A program made the translations under genes and the position numbers. Below the pieces are notes generated by a model. The model was not told the DNA's origin and ran no database searches. It saw nothing but the letters and a program-made list of their open reading frames with translations. 9,559 bases of DNA, from positions 1-9,559 of the forward strand of contig CAMLCX010000160.1 in NCBI GenBank assembly GCA_946478635.1. Direction: 5' to 3'. Below, piece by piece: positions 1-6,444 of this stretch; position 1 is the first letter of the stretch; each line of letters starts with the position of its first letter. The DNA is from an uncultured Pseudomonadota bacterium (GTDB lineage: Bacteria; Desulfobacterota_B; Binatia; UBA9968).

Positions 1-150
1 TTGAAGAATCGGCACGACTTTGTAGTTGATCGATTGGCCGGCGGCGGGAGACGGGTTCAATGCGATTAAGCTCGCCACGAAACCCGTTACGGTTACTAGT
101 AAGCGGTAACAGATAAATGGAGTCTGCCGTTCATGGTTCGAGAGCCTCAC
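1..150 (-). CDS. N-terminus of a probable exported protein (partial, runs off left edge)
   Basis: An open frame of 50 codons runs from a GTG at 150-148 to base 1 without a stop. The translation has a basic start (VRLSNHERQ), a hydrophobic stretch (LLVTVTGFVASLIAL) and a small-residue region (NPSPAAGQS) like a signal-peptidase cleavage site, followed by INYKVVPILQ. This looks like a Sec signal peptide with cleavage near AAG/QS, so the product is probably periplasmic or surface-exposed. A purine-rich AAAGGAG lies about 12 nt before the GTG, which is rather far. A second possible GTG at 78-76 would give a shorter start without a basic region. The frame crosses a palindromic element at 84-121, which weakens the case for the longer start. 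I do not recognise the family. Confidence 0.42.
   Translation of the reverse strand, partial: MRLSNHERQTPFICYRLLVTVTGFVASLIALNPSPAAGQSINYKVVPILQ
84..121. repeat. Imperfect palindrome, copy A (core TTACTAGTAA)
   Basis: A perfect 10-bp palindrome TTACTAGTAA (93-102) is flanked by GTTAC (86-90) and GTAAC (106-110), giving a nearly symmetrical dyad. It shares the blocks CCGTTAC, ACTAG, GGT.ACA and AATGGA in the same order with the element at 224-255. It could be a dispersed repeat or a regulator-binding dyad. It overlaps the proposed start of the exported protein. Confidence 0.4.
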
Positions 151-171
151 CCCGAACGGTTTCTCCTTTCT

Positions 172-200
172 CCGTTCGCCCTGAGCCGTGTCGAAGGGCT
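172..200. repeat. REP-like palindromic repeat (GCCCTGAG...TCGAAGGGC type)
   Basis: GCCCT (178-182) and AGGGC (195-199) form the arms around GAGCCGTGTCGA, preceded by CCGTTC. From memory, near-identical elements of the form GCCCTGAGCxxGTCGAAGGGC are scattered between genes of many environmental bacteria, so this is probably one member of a genome-wide family. A nearby CCGTTC/GAACGG pair (127-132 and 154-159) may be a degenerate second unit. It lies in the presumed 5' leader of the exported-protein gene. Confidence 0.6.
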
Positions 201-223
201 CTGCGATTTTAGACGCTAACCAA

Positions 224-283
224 CCGTTACAGTCCACTAGGTGGTGACAAATGGATCCGATCTTCATCTCAAAGCACTGTAAC
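224..283. repeat. Imperfect palindrome, copy B, inside a larger inverted repeat
   Basis: CCAC-TAG-GTGG (234-244) is a short dyad within 224-255, a diverged copy of the element at 84-121. An outer inverted repeat GTTACAGT (226-233) and ACTGTAAC (276-283) encloses it with a 42-nt interior. The two related dyads are about 140 bp apart on either side of the REP-like element. Their function is unknown. Confidence 0.35.
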
Positions 284-530
284 CAACTGGTCCATTCGAC
301 GCAATACGGGCAGCTCGGTTCCGGGTGAGCAGAAGTTTTTTCTGGGCGCCGGTTATGAAAACTCTTCCGTTTCAGTGCAAAACGTTGCGCTGTGTTCCTA
401 ATAGCCGGCGCCCCGGATGCAAACGATCGATCAGCTGGCAAGGCTGCGAGACAGAAGAGATTTGGCGCGCACACGCGGGACGGTGTGTGCAATGATGCTG
501 GTAATTCGGCTTGAAAGAAGGGTTCCAGAA
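284..530. other. Non-coding stretch, nothing recognised
   Basis: I find no convincing gene, tRNA, riboswitch or repeat here on either strand. A short plus-strand open frame begins at 417 but lacks a ribosome binding site and recognisable protein features, and it crosses the hairpin at 531-568. Confidence 0.5.
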
Positions 531-568
531 ACACAAGGCCCTCCGTTTTGTATCGGAGGGCTCTGTGT
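531..568 (-). terminator. Strong hairpin, probable terminator of the Lys-rich peptide transcript
   Basis: The arms 531-545 and 554-568 pair over 15 positions with one mismatch and one G-U pair around an 8-nt loop. The core is GCCCTCCG/CGGAGGGC. Read on the minus strand the stem ends in TTGTGTTTCT, which is T-rich but not a classic run. It lies about 80 nt downstream of the 16-residue peptide stop, so it most likely ends that transcript or stabilises its 3' end. A plus-strand role is less likely because no T run follows on that side. Confidence 0.5.
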
Positions 569-650
569 ATTAGGCAACCAGAACGGTTACCTTATCGCCT
601 GAGAGTAAGGAGGGTTCAATCCACAACCACAACCACCTCACAATTCGTGC

Positions 651-701
651 TTACTTCTTTTTCTTTTTGGCTTTCTTTTTGGCTTTTTTCTTAGCAGCCA
701 T
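651..701 (-). CDS. 16-residue Lys/Ala-rich basic peptide
   Basis: The frame encodes MAAKKKAKKKAKKKKK and a TAA stop. I chose this ATG (701-699) because TAAGGAGGTG ends 3 nt before it; the same frame stays open further upstream but without a comparable ribosome site. Apart from Met it consists only of Lys (12) and Ala (3) in AKKK-type repeats, like the tails of H1-like bacterial DNA-binding proteins (Hc2, BpH1, AlgP), so binding to DNA, RNA or another polyanion is plausible. It lacks the globular or long-repeat regions of those proteins. A near-consensus promoter lies upstream and a strong hairpin downstream, giving a complete monocistronic unit. No function is established. It could also be a leader or sensor peptide, where translation of a lysine run matters rather than the product. 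Confidence 0.62.
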   Translation of the reverse strand: MAAKKKAKKKAKKKKK

Positions 702-704
702 AAG

Positions 705-714
705 CACCTCCTTA
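705..714 (-). promoter_or_regulatory. Exceptionally strong Shine-Dalgarno sequence
   Basis: TAAGGAGGTG on the minus strand matches ten consecutive bases complementary to the common 16S 3' end (CACCTCCTTA). GGAGG is 5 nt from the ATG. No other gene in the window has a site this strong. It fixes the start of the Lys-rich peptide. Confidence 0.8.
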
Positions 715-726
715 TTAAGATTCCAC

Positions 727-799
727 GGGTGGGTTTTTTCTCTGATAGGCGGAAAAACTTGACTCAGGCGCAGACAAAACTCTTTTTCTAAACCCTCCC
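727..799 (-). promoter_or_regulatory. Structured 5' leader of the Lys-rich peptide mRNA
   Basis: On the minus strand GGGAGGGTTT (799-790) can pair with AAACCCACCC (736-727) at nine of ten positions, closing a 53-nt loop. The leader from the predicted transcription start to the ATG is about 110 nt, long for so small a gene. The stem ends 12 nt before the Shine-Dalgarno sequence, so it could affect ribosome access or mRNA stability. It does not match any riboswitch class I know. Confidence 0.35.
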
Positions 800-818
800 A
801 TATTTTGTAGGTGATCCG

Positions 819-848
819 ATTATTAAAGCACAATAACTTGTATGTCAA
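819..848 (-). promoter_or_regulatory. Sigma-70-type promoter
   Basis: On the minus strand a perfect -35 TTGACA (848-843) is followed by an 18-nt spacer and AATAAT (824-819), five of six matches to TATAAT. The surroundings are distinctly AT-rich compared with the rest of the window. Transcription would begin near 812 and read into the Lys-rich peptide gene. Confidence 0.68.
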
Positions 849-1201
849 GAAAAAAATATCATTTTAGAAAATATTCTACCCTTGTGGTAAAAATTTTCGA
901 AGCGAGATTATTAGTACAAGACCAGCATCCACGGTGCACTAGAGTAAACTTGTAATGACAGACCGTTTTATTCGGCGTAATCGGAGAAAATCAAAGGATC
1001 GAATCGTCCGCACACGGTATTGTGTCCCATGTGCAGCAAAATCTTATCGCCAGAGAGCGGGAGAAATGAAAATTTTCTGGTTGATTTGCGCCGGCATCGC
1101 CCGAGCGGATCCTGACGTTGCTGTCGAACACGCCAAGCGATGGGAAGGAAGCGGCGGAATGGAGTGGATGTTGTAGATGTTTTACCGGAGGCTAGCTCTG
1201 A
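849..1201. other. Intergenic stretch between sigma-54 regulator and Lys-rich peptide promoter
   Basis: The part near 850-920 is AT-rich, as expected upstream of a promoter. No terminator hairpin is obvious after the regulator stop at 1202. A 36-codon plus-strand frame at 1066-1176 (MKIFWLICAGIARA...) has a GGGAG just before its ATG and a signal-peptide-like start, but it is too short and isolated to call a gene; it might be a remnant. Confidence 0.4.
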
Positions 1202-2548
1202 TCAGCCAATGCCGAGGGTCTTCATTATCTTTAATAGGTGAGTGCGGTGGAGACCGAGAGCTTTTGCCGCCGCCGCCCGATTCCCTTGGGCACGCGCCAG
1301 CGCGTCGACGATCAGACTGCGCCGGTGACTGTTCACGGCGTCGTGAAAACCTTGCGTGCCCGCCGCCGGGGCCACGGCGCCTTCGCCGATCACCCTCGAC
1401 GGCAGATGATCGAAAGTAAACTTCGGTTCATCGCCCAACACGACCCCGCGCTCAATGACGTTGGCCAGTTCGCGGACGTTACCCGGCCACGGATAGGCAC
1501 AGAGCTGATCGAGCGCTTCGTCGGTGACGCCGGTAAACGTTTTTTTCGTTTCACCGGCAAACCGCTGGAGAAAGTATTCCACCAGCTCGGGGATATCCTC
1601 CTTCCGGTCGCGCAAAGAAGGTAGCGTGATGGCGATGACATTGAGGCGGTGATAGAGGTCGTCGCGAAACGAGCCGCGCCTGACCGCATCTTCGAGATTC
1701 CGGTTGGTCGCGGCGATGATTTTGATGTCGACGCGAATCGGTTGGGTTCCACCCACCCGGTCGAATTCGCGTTCCTGCAGAAAGCGCAACAGCTTGGCTT
1801 GTAACTCCGGCGAGATATCACCGACTTCGTCGAGAAAGACCGTGCCGCCGTCGGCCATTTCCATTTTGCCCCTTTTCGTTTGATGCGCGCCGGTGAAGGC
1901 GCCTCTTTCGTGGCCGAAAAGCTCGCTTTCCAAAAGATCTTTGCCCAGGCCGACGCAATTGATCGCGATAAACGGACGACCCGTTCGCTCGCTCCAATCA
2001 TGAATGGACCGCGCGAACAATTCCTTGCCCGTGCCGCTCTCGCCGAGTAAAAGCACGGTTGCTTTGCTGGCGGCAGCCTTCCGTGCGTCCGCAATGATCC
2101 GGCGCATGACTTCGCTCTTTCCCGCAATCAAGTGGTAGCGCCCGGCGATCTCGCGCGTGAGCAGTTCGACCTCGGTCCTCAATCTGGCTCGCTCGAGCGC
2201 CTTTTGCACCACGACCGCCAGGTGATCCGGGTCGAACGGTTTGGTGACAAAATCGTCGGCGCCGCTTTTGATTGCCTCGACGGCGCGCTCGATGGTGCCG
2301 TAGGCGGTGATGATAATCACCGGCAGCGCGGCATCCTTTTTCTTGATTTCGTTCAGCGCTTCAATGCCGTTCATGCCGGGCATTTGGTAATCGATGAGAA
2401 CAAGGTCGGCGGGTTTTGTCGAAAGCTTCTCCAGGGCGGCCTTGCCGCTGTCGGCTTTTTCCACGGCGTAGCCCAGATCGGAAAGCTCTTGCTCCAACAG
2501 ATCCAGATTGAGCGGCTCATCGTCGACGATAAGGATGGTTCTGCTCAT
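1202..2548 (-). CDS. NtrC-family sigma-54-dependent response regulator
   Basis: This 448-residue protein should activate sigma-54 RNA polymerase in response to phosphorylation. Residues 4-118 are a receiver domain with D9/D10/E11, phosphoacceptor D53 (LIDYQMPGMNG), T81 and K103. Residues about 140-380 form the AAA+ domain: Walker A GESGTGKE (169-176), the sigma-54-contacting GAFTGA loop (216-221), Walker B GGTVFLDE (234-241) and WPGNVREL (354-361). A Fis-type helix-turn-helix closes the protein (about 409-446). All key residues are intact. I chose the ATG at 2548 because ILIVDDE follows directly; an upstream TTG (2620) would add 24 residues unlike any receiver. The gene follows the transporter fusion after 182 nt and is probably its regulator or a co-output of the same phosphorelay. 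The target promoters are unknown; I found no clear GG-N10-GC site in the intergenic gaps I scanned. Confidence 0.95.
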   Translation of the reverse strand: MSRTILIVDDEPLNLDLLEQELSDLGYAVEKADSGKAALEKLSTKPADLVLIDYQMPGMNGIEALNEIKKKDAALPVIIITAYGTIERAVEAIKSGADDFVTKPFDPDHLAVVVQKALERARLRTEVELLTREIAGRYHLIAGKSEVMRRIIADARKAAASKATVLLLGESGTGKELFARSIHDWSERTGRPFIAINCVGLGKDLLESELFGHERGAFTGAHQTKRGKMEMADGGTVFLDEVGDISPELQAKLLRFLQEREFDRVGGTQPIRVDIKIIAATNRNLEDAVRRGSFRDDLYHRLNVIAITLPSLRDRKEDIPELVEYFLQRFAGETKKTFTGVTDEALDQLCAYPWPGNVRELANVIERGVVLGDEPKFTFDHLPSRVIGEGAVAPAAGTQGFHDAVNSHRRSLIVDALARAQGNRAAAAKALGLHRTHLLKIMKTLGIG

Positions 2549-2626
2549 AAGGGCGCTACCACGTTGCCGAAAACCCGGATTGGCTGCGCAAAAAAAAATT
2601 CTCACAGACGAGGCGCGCAAAGGTTA

Positions 2627-2688
2627 GTTTCGAGCCTCTCGTTTCGAGGTTAGAGTTAACCCGAAACTCGAAACCCGGAACCCGAAAG
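2627..2688. repeat. Short CGAAAC-type repeats in the transporter-regulator gap
   Basis: GTTTCGAG occurs at 2627-2634 and 2641-2648, and its complement CTCGAAAC at 2667-2674, followed by CCGGAACCCGAAAG. The inverted copies can form a hairpin in the RNA between the transporter and regulator genes, but no T run follows. This looks like a low-complexity dispersed intergenic repeat; it could moderate read-through into the regulator gene. Confidence 0.45.
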
Positions 2689-2730
2689 CTGCAACAACGG
2701 AAACGCAGATGAGTCATTTTCAACAGCCGG

Positions 2731-5403
2731 CTAGTTCATCAAGCCCAAGTAGCGCCAATAAGGAATCGCCACGACCAGCGCGATCAGATAGGCGAGTGCA
2801 TAAAATATATTGATCCGGCACATCAGCGGATAGGAAAAGCCCTTGCCGTCCGTGGTCGAATAGGCGAGCATATGCCAGTCGACTTGATAGGGGAAAAACC
2901 AGACTTCCGAGGAGATCAAGATGATCATTGCGATGATCCAGGGGTTCATGCCGACATCGATGGAGAGCGGCAACAACGCGACGCAGAGCGTGACCACGGC
3001 CAGGAAGCTGGTGAACACAAGCTTGAGCGCATAGGTCATTAAGGCGATCACCACAAAGAACCATGCCGGGCTGTCCATGAAAGGCAGAATCAGCGGTGAG
3101 ATCACGTCGACGAGCCATTGATCGATCTTCGCTTGTTTGAGCAACGTTGGAATGCTCAACGTCACGCCCATGTGAATCAACAACTCCCAGTCGATGCCTT
3201 TGCGCATCATGGTCCAATCCAGGATGCCGGTGTTGATCAGAATCGCAAACGCGATGATGGCGATCCAGGCGCCATCGATGCCATGGTAGGGCGCCGTGAG
3301 CCAGCCGGTCACGGTAAAGCAAAGCACGGCGAAGCTGATCCATTCTTTATGCGAGAGGCGGCCGAGAATATTGAGCTGGGTTTGCACCATGGTGTAGGAA
3401 ATCTTCGGTTGCGATTCGGGCCGGTAAAGCAGGATGGTGCAGATCAGAACAAGGACGACGACAACAAGCGTCGGCGGCAAGGCGGCCAGGAACCAATAGC
3501 CCCAGGTGAATTGCGCGCGCACGTCGGCGGGCAAAAGGCCCCAGGCGATCAGGCTCGTCGTCGAACCGGTAAGAAAGAGAAATCCCAGTTGGCCGAGGCC
3601 GAGGAAGCTCGCGACGAATAAGCCGGTGGATGCCCTTGACGGCGTTTTATAGCCGAGGCTTTCAGACAAATTGACCAGCATCTGGCTCGTGATGACCGTG
3701 CGCGCGGTCTGCTGCGGGATCAACGCCATGACAACGACGCCCATGAATCCGGTCGCGATGATTTGCCAGTAGTAACTCAGCGGAAACATGCGCACGAGGT
3801 GGAGCGACAGACGATAAAATAATCCAGACCCGGTGATCGCCGCGCCCAGTCCGAGCACGCCCAAAGTCATGAACCATGTGGTGCCCGCGAAGCCGCCCAT
3901 GACCGTCTCGGCGGTTTCCAGCTTGGTTAGAATGACGATCATTGCGAAGATGAGCGCCACGCCATAATCCGGCAAGGCGCGAAACACCCAGAAGATGAGC
4001 GTCGCTGAAATCAATCCCAGCAGCTTGGTCGCCGAAGCATCCAGGCCGATTTCGGGCTGGCCGAACCAGAGGTAGACGCCTGTAGCCAAGCCGAAGACCG
4101 CACCAAACCATTTGCTCGTTGACGAGGAGCGGAGGAGCGCATGCCACGATTGCAAGCGGCGCGTGCCCGGGGCATCGTTGCCGCCTTCCGGAAGCTGCAG
4201 TACGGCGAGATCTGGACGCGCGGATTGCTGCAAGTTTTCCTGATACGAATCCGAGGCGCTCGCTTCTTGTCCGAGTAAATTGAGCGCGCTGCGCAGCTGG
4301 TTGATCGCCGGCCCGTATTCCTTTCGCTGGGCCAGGGTTTCGGCCATGCGCCGGTAGCCGGCGATGCCGTCGCCCGCCGCCGCGCCCGGCGCCTTTTGCG
4401 CCAGGACTTCGCGATAGGTCCGGTAGGCGCCGGCGAGGTCGCCCAGTTGAATCAGCGCATTGGCGCGCAACGTGACCAGGCGCGCATCGCCCAGAAACTC
4501 TTCCGGCGGAAAACCTTCCAGAGTGGTCTTTACGAACAGCGCTGATTCCGCGAGGCGTTGATCGTTGCCCGCCGTGAGCAGCCTGACCACGGTGGGCCAG
4601 TCGCGAATCTGCGAGGCGTGATGAATCGCCAGTTGCCAATCGCCGAGCGCTTCGTAACGGCCGGCGAATTCGCGATGAAACCGCTCGATGACTTCGTTGC
4701 CGTCGATGGCCAGCAATTTCTCGCGCAGGAAGTCGCGAAAAAAGCTGTGCAACTCGTACGCGCCATTCTCCAAGCGTCGAATCAACGGAAACTGACTGTC
4801 GGCAAGCTCGGTCAAGAGGGAAGTCGGGGCTTCGTTAGAAAAAAGCTGGGCCACGGTATTTCTATCGATGGCGCCGAGCAGCGCGGCTTGGCGAAAAAAA
4901 GCCTGTTCGTCGGCCGAGCGCGAGGTGTAAAACTCCTCGGCGAGCGAATTAAAAGCCTCGCGGCCGGTGGAGTATTGCAGATCGACGCGGGAAAGCCTTC
5001 TACTGAGCGTGGCCGCCAATTGCCGCAACCAAGTGGGGTGTTTTTCGATAAGCTCGTCCCACTCCTCGCGCCGCAGCCGCCAGAGCCTGGTTTCCTTGAC
5101 CGTCCGGATCGTTGCCGACCGGGGTTCACCGGAGAACAGCGCCATCTCGCCGAACCAATCGCGCGGCCCGAGGAGCGCAATGACCTCGGAATTTCCCGCG
5201 CCGCTATCGACCACGACTTGAACGGAGCCCGACTGGATCAGGTAAAAGGCGTCGCCCTGGTCGCCTTGCTTGACAATCGTCTCACCGGAGGGAAACGAGA
5301 TCTCTTCGAGTTTGCCGAGCACTTTGGCGACGTCTTCGCGGGAAAGCGCGGAGAATATCAAAATGCTGCGAATGGTTTCAGCAAGCGGCTCTGGGGTTGC
5401 CAT
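2731..5403 (-). CDS. Cyclic-nucleotide-binding / MalT-TPR-like / DASS-family transporter fusion
   Basis: This 890-residue protein joins three parts. Residues about 13-130 are a CRP-type cyclic-nucleotide-binding domain with an intact phosphate-binding cassette (F84 G85 E86, then P94 R95 and A97 T98), so real ligand binding is likely. Residues about 150-380 are helical: a stretch like the winged-helix segment of MalT/STAND proteins (ELHSFFRDFLREKL, 217-230), then TPR-like helices. From about 430 to 885 there are roughly a dozen hydrophobic segments in DASS/SLC13 (divalent anion:Na+ symporter) style, probably an inner-membrane carrier. Where that family has SNT near a Pro, this protein has IPQQTAR (562-568), so substrate or ion coupling may differ. 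Its ATG overlaps the stop of the binding-protein gene (TAATG) and I see no ribosome site, which suggests translational coupling. The substrate cannot be told from sequence. The parts are clear; the joint function is inference. Confidence 0.88.
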   Translation of the reverse strand: MATPEPLAETIRSILIFSALSREDVAKVLGKLEEISFPSGETIVKQGDQGDAFYLIQSGSVQVVVDSGAGNSEVIALLGPRDWFGEMALFSGEPRSATIRTVKETRLWRLRREEWDELIEKHPTWLRQLAATLSRRLSRVDLQYSTGREAFNSLAEEFYTSRSADEQAFFRQAALLGAIDRNTVAQLFSNEAPTSLLTELADSQFPLIRRLENGAYELHSFFRDFLREKLLAIDGNEVIERFHREFAGRYEALGDWQLAIHHASQIRDWPTVVRLLTAGNDQRLAESALFVKTTLEGFPPEEFLGDARLVTLRANALIQLGDLAGAYRTYREVLAQKAPGAAAGDGIAGYRRMAETLAQRKEYGPAINQLRSALNLLGQEASASDSYQENLQQSARPDLAVLQLPEGGNDAPGTRRLQSWHALLRSSSTSKWFGAVFGLATGVYLWFGQPEIGLDASATKLLGLISATLIFWVFRALPDYGVALIFAMIVILTKLETAETVMGGFAGTTWFMTLGVLGLGAAITGSGLFYRLSLHLVRMFPLSYYWQIIATGFMGVVVMALIPQQTARTVITSQMLVNLSESLGYKTPSRASTGLFVASFLGLGQLGFLFLTGSTTSLIAWGLLPADVRAQFTWGYWFLAALPPTLVVVVLVLICTILLYRPESQPKISYTMVQTQLNILGRLSHKEWISFAVLCFTVTGWLTAPYHGIDGAWIAIIAFAILINTGILDWTMMRKGIDWELLIHMGVTLSIPTLLKQAKIDQWLVDVISPLILPFMDSPAWFFVVIALMTYALKLVFTSFLAVVTLCVALLPLSIDVGMNPWIIAMIILISSEVWFFPYQVDWHMLAYSTTDGKGFSYPLMCRINIFYALAYLIALVVAIPYWRYLGLMN

Positions 5404-6371
5404 TAGCGGATGACTTTATCGGCTTTCTTGAGCATCTCCGAGGTCAGGTTGAGGCCGATGAAACGGGCGGTTCGGTAGTTGATGGTGAAGTCAAATTTCG
5501 TTGCGCGCTCGATTGGCAAAGATGGCGGGCTATTCCCTTTGTTGATTTTATCGGCGAGGCGGCCCGCTTGGCGGCCCATTTCCAGATAATTGGGGCCGTA
5601 GGCGGCGAGGGCGCCGTGGATCGCCCAGGATTCCTCGTTGAACATGGTCGGGATCTTTTTGGCGCGCGCCGTTTCGAAAAGAAACTCCGCTTCGCCGTCC
5701 ACCAGTTCATCGGCCACCTGGAAAATCGCGGCGCCGTTTTCGCCGCGCAGGCTTGCCAGTGTGGTCTTGAATTCGTCGGTGGACTTGATGCCGTAACCGC
5801 CGGCCTGCAGGCCCATTTTCTTTGCCGCGGTCTCGGCCAATTTGAAATTATCGCGCGAGGCGGTGTTATTGGCATCGAAAAAGACCCAGATTTTTTGCAG
5901 CGCCGGCATGATCTCCTTGAAAAGCGCGAGCCGGCGCTCCGTGGTTTGAGTTGCATAGGCCGCCACGCCGGTCAGATTTTTCGCCCGCTCCTCGGTGCTC
6001 TTGATCAACCCCGCAGCGACGGGGCTGCCCGGAAGGACGAACAACACCGGAATATCGACGGTCGCAGCCGCTGCGGCGCGCGTCGCGCTGGTGCCGGTGG
6101 TGAAAATCAGTTTAACCTTCTGCGCGACCAACTCGCCGGCAGCGGGCTGCAAGGCCGAGCGATTGCCCTTGACGTTGCGGATCTCGTAGAAAAAATTCTT
6201 GCGCTCCCGATAGCCCAACCGCTTGAGCTCTTCGGACAAACCTTTGAGCGCCTGGGACTGGGCGCGGCCCATTTCCGTTACCAAGACACCGAAACGCGCC
6301 GGCGCTTGCGCCAACGCCGCAAGTGGGGTCGCTAGAAAAAGCGCAAATAGGATGATGAACGATCGTCGCAT
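5403..6371 (-). CDS. PF04392-type ABC substrate-binding protein (TrpX-like), secreted
   Basis: This is a 322-residue periplasmic binding protein. A signal peptide is evident: MRRS, a hydrophobic core (FIILFALFLATPLAA) and an ALA/QA cleavage site near residue 21. The mature part has the two-lobe pattern of the ABC_sub_bind family: FGVLVTEMGRAQ at the start, LIFTTGTSATRAA (88-100), IPVLFVLPGSPVAAGL (107-122) and a typical ending in KKADKVIR. No ABC permease or ATPase gene is present in the window; instead the stop is fused to the start of the transporter fusion gene. It may bring a ligand to that carrier or to the upstream kinase. I take the ATG at 6371; a TTG at 6392 has a better ribosome site (AAAGGA, 4 nt away) and would add seven residues, also compatible with a signal peptide. 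Family is confident, ligand unknown. Confidence 0.88.
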   Translation of the reverse strand: MRRSFIILFALFLATPLAALAQAPARFGVLVTEMGRAQSQALKGLSEELKRLGYRERKNFFYEIRNVKGNRSALQPAAGELVAQKVKLIFTTGTSATRAAAAATVDIPVLFVLPGSPVAAGLIKSTEERAKNLTGVAAYATQTTERRLALFKEIMPALQKIWVFFDANNTASRDNFKLAETAAKKMGLQAGGYGIKSTDEFKTTLASLRGENGAAIFQVADELVDGEAEFLFETARAKKIPTMFNEESWAIHGALAAYGPNYLEMGRQAGRLADKINKGNSPPSLPIERATKFDFTINYRTARFIGLNLTSEMLKKADKVIR

Positions 6372-6444
6372 GAGGCGTTGGATCGCGGGCAACGTGTCCT
6401 TTCTCCGGCCCTGCAGCTGAGCCGCATCGCGCGTCTCGGCGCAA

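Noticed and set aside
417..602. 61-codon plus-strand frame
   Set aside because: It has no ribosome site and no recognisable domain, and it runs through the strong hairpin at 531-568. Most likely a chance frame.
611..636. GGTTCAATCC as a tRNA T-arm
   Set aside because: No matching acceptor, D or anticodon arms were found around it.
702..848. N-terminal extension of the Lys-rich peptide to 65 codons
   Set aside because: The extension lacks a ribosome site and would include the predicted promoter region and leader stem; the near-ideal Shine-Dalgarno sequence sits directly before the inner ATG.
955..1176. 73-codon plus-strand frame, with an inner 36-codon version starting at 1066
   Set aside because: The inner version has a GGGAG and a signal-peptide-like start, but it is short, isolated and opposite to all other genes. 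Kept only as a remark in the intergenic entry.
2588..2600. T9 tract on the minus strand as an intrinsic terminator after the transporter gene
   Set aside because: There is no convincing GC-rich stem directly before it; the CGAAAC inverted repeats are too far away.
2549..2620. 24-residue N-terminal extension of the sigma-54 regulator from a TTG
   Set aside because: Receivers begin almost directly with ILIVDDE; the extra residues do not resemble any receiver and run over a T9 tract.
4558..5406. Long plus-strand frame (282 codons) opposite the transporter fusion
   Set aside because: It is a shadow of the cNMP/MalT-like coding region; the minus-strand protein has clear domains and this one has none. 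The same applies to the long plus-strand frames at 5397-6335 and 7843-8610.
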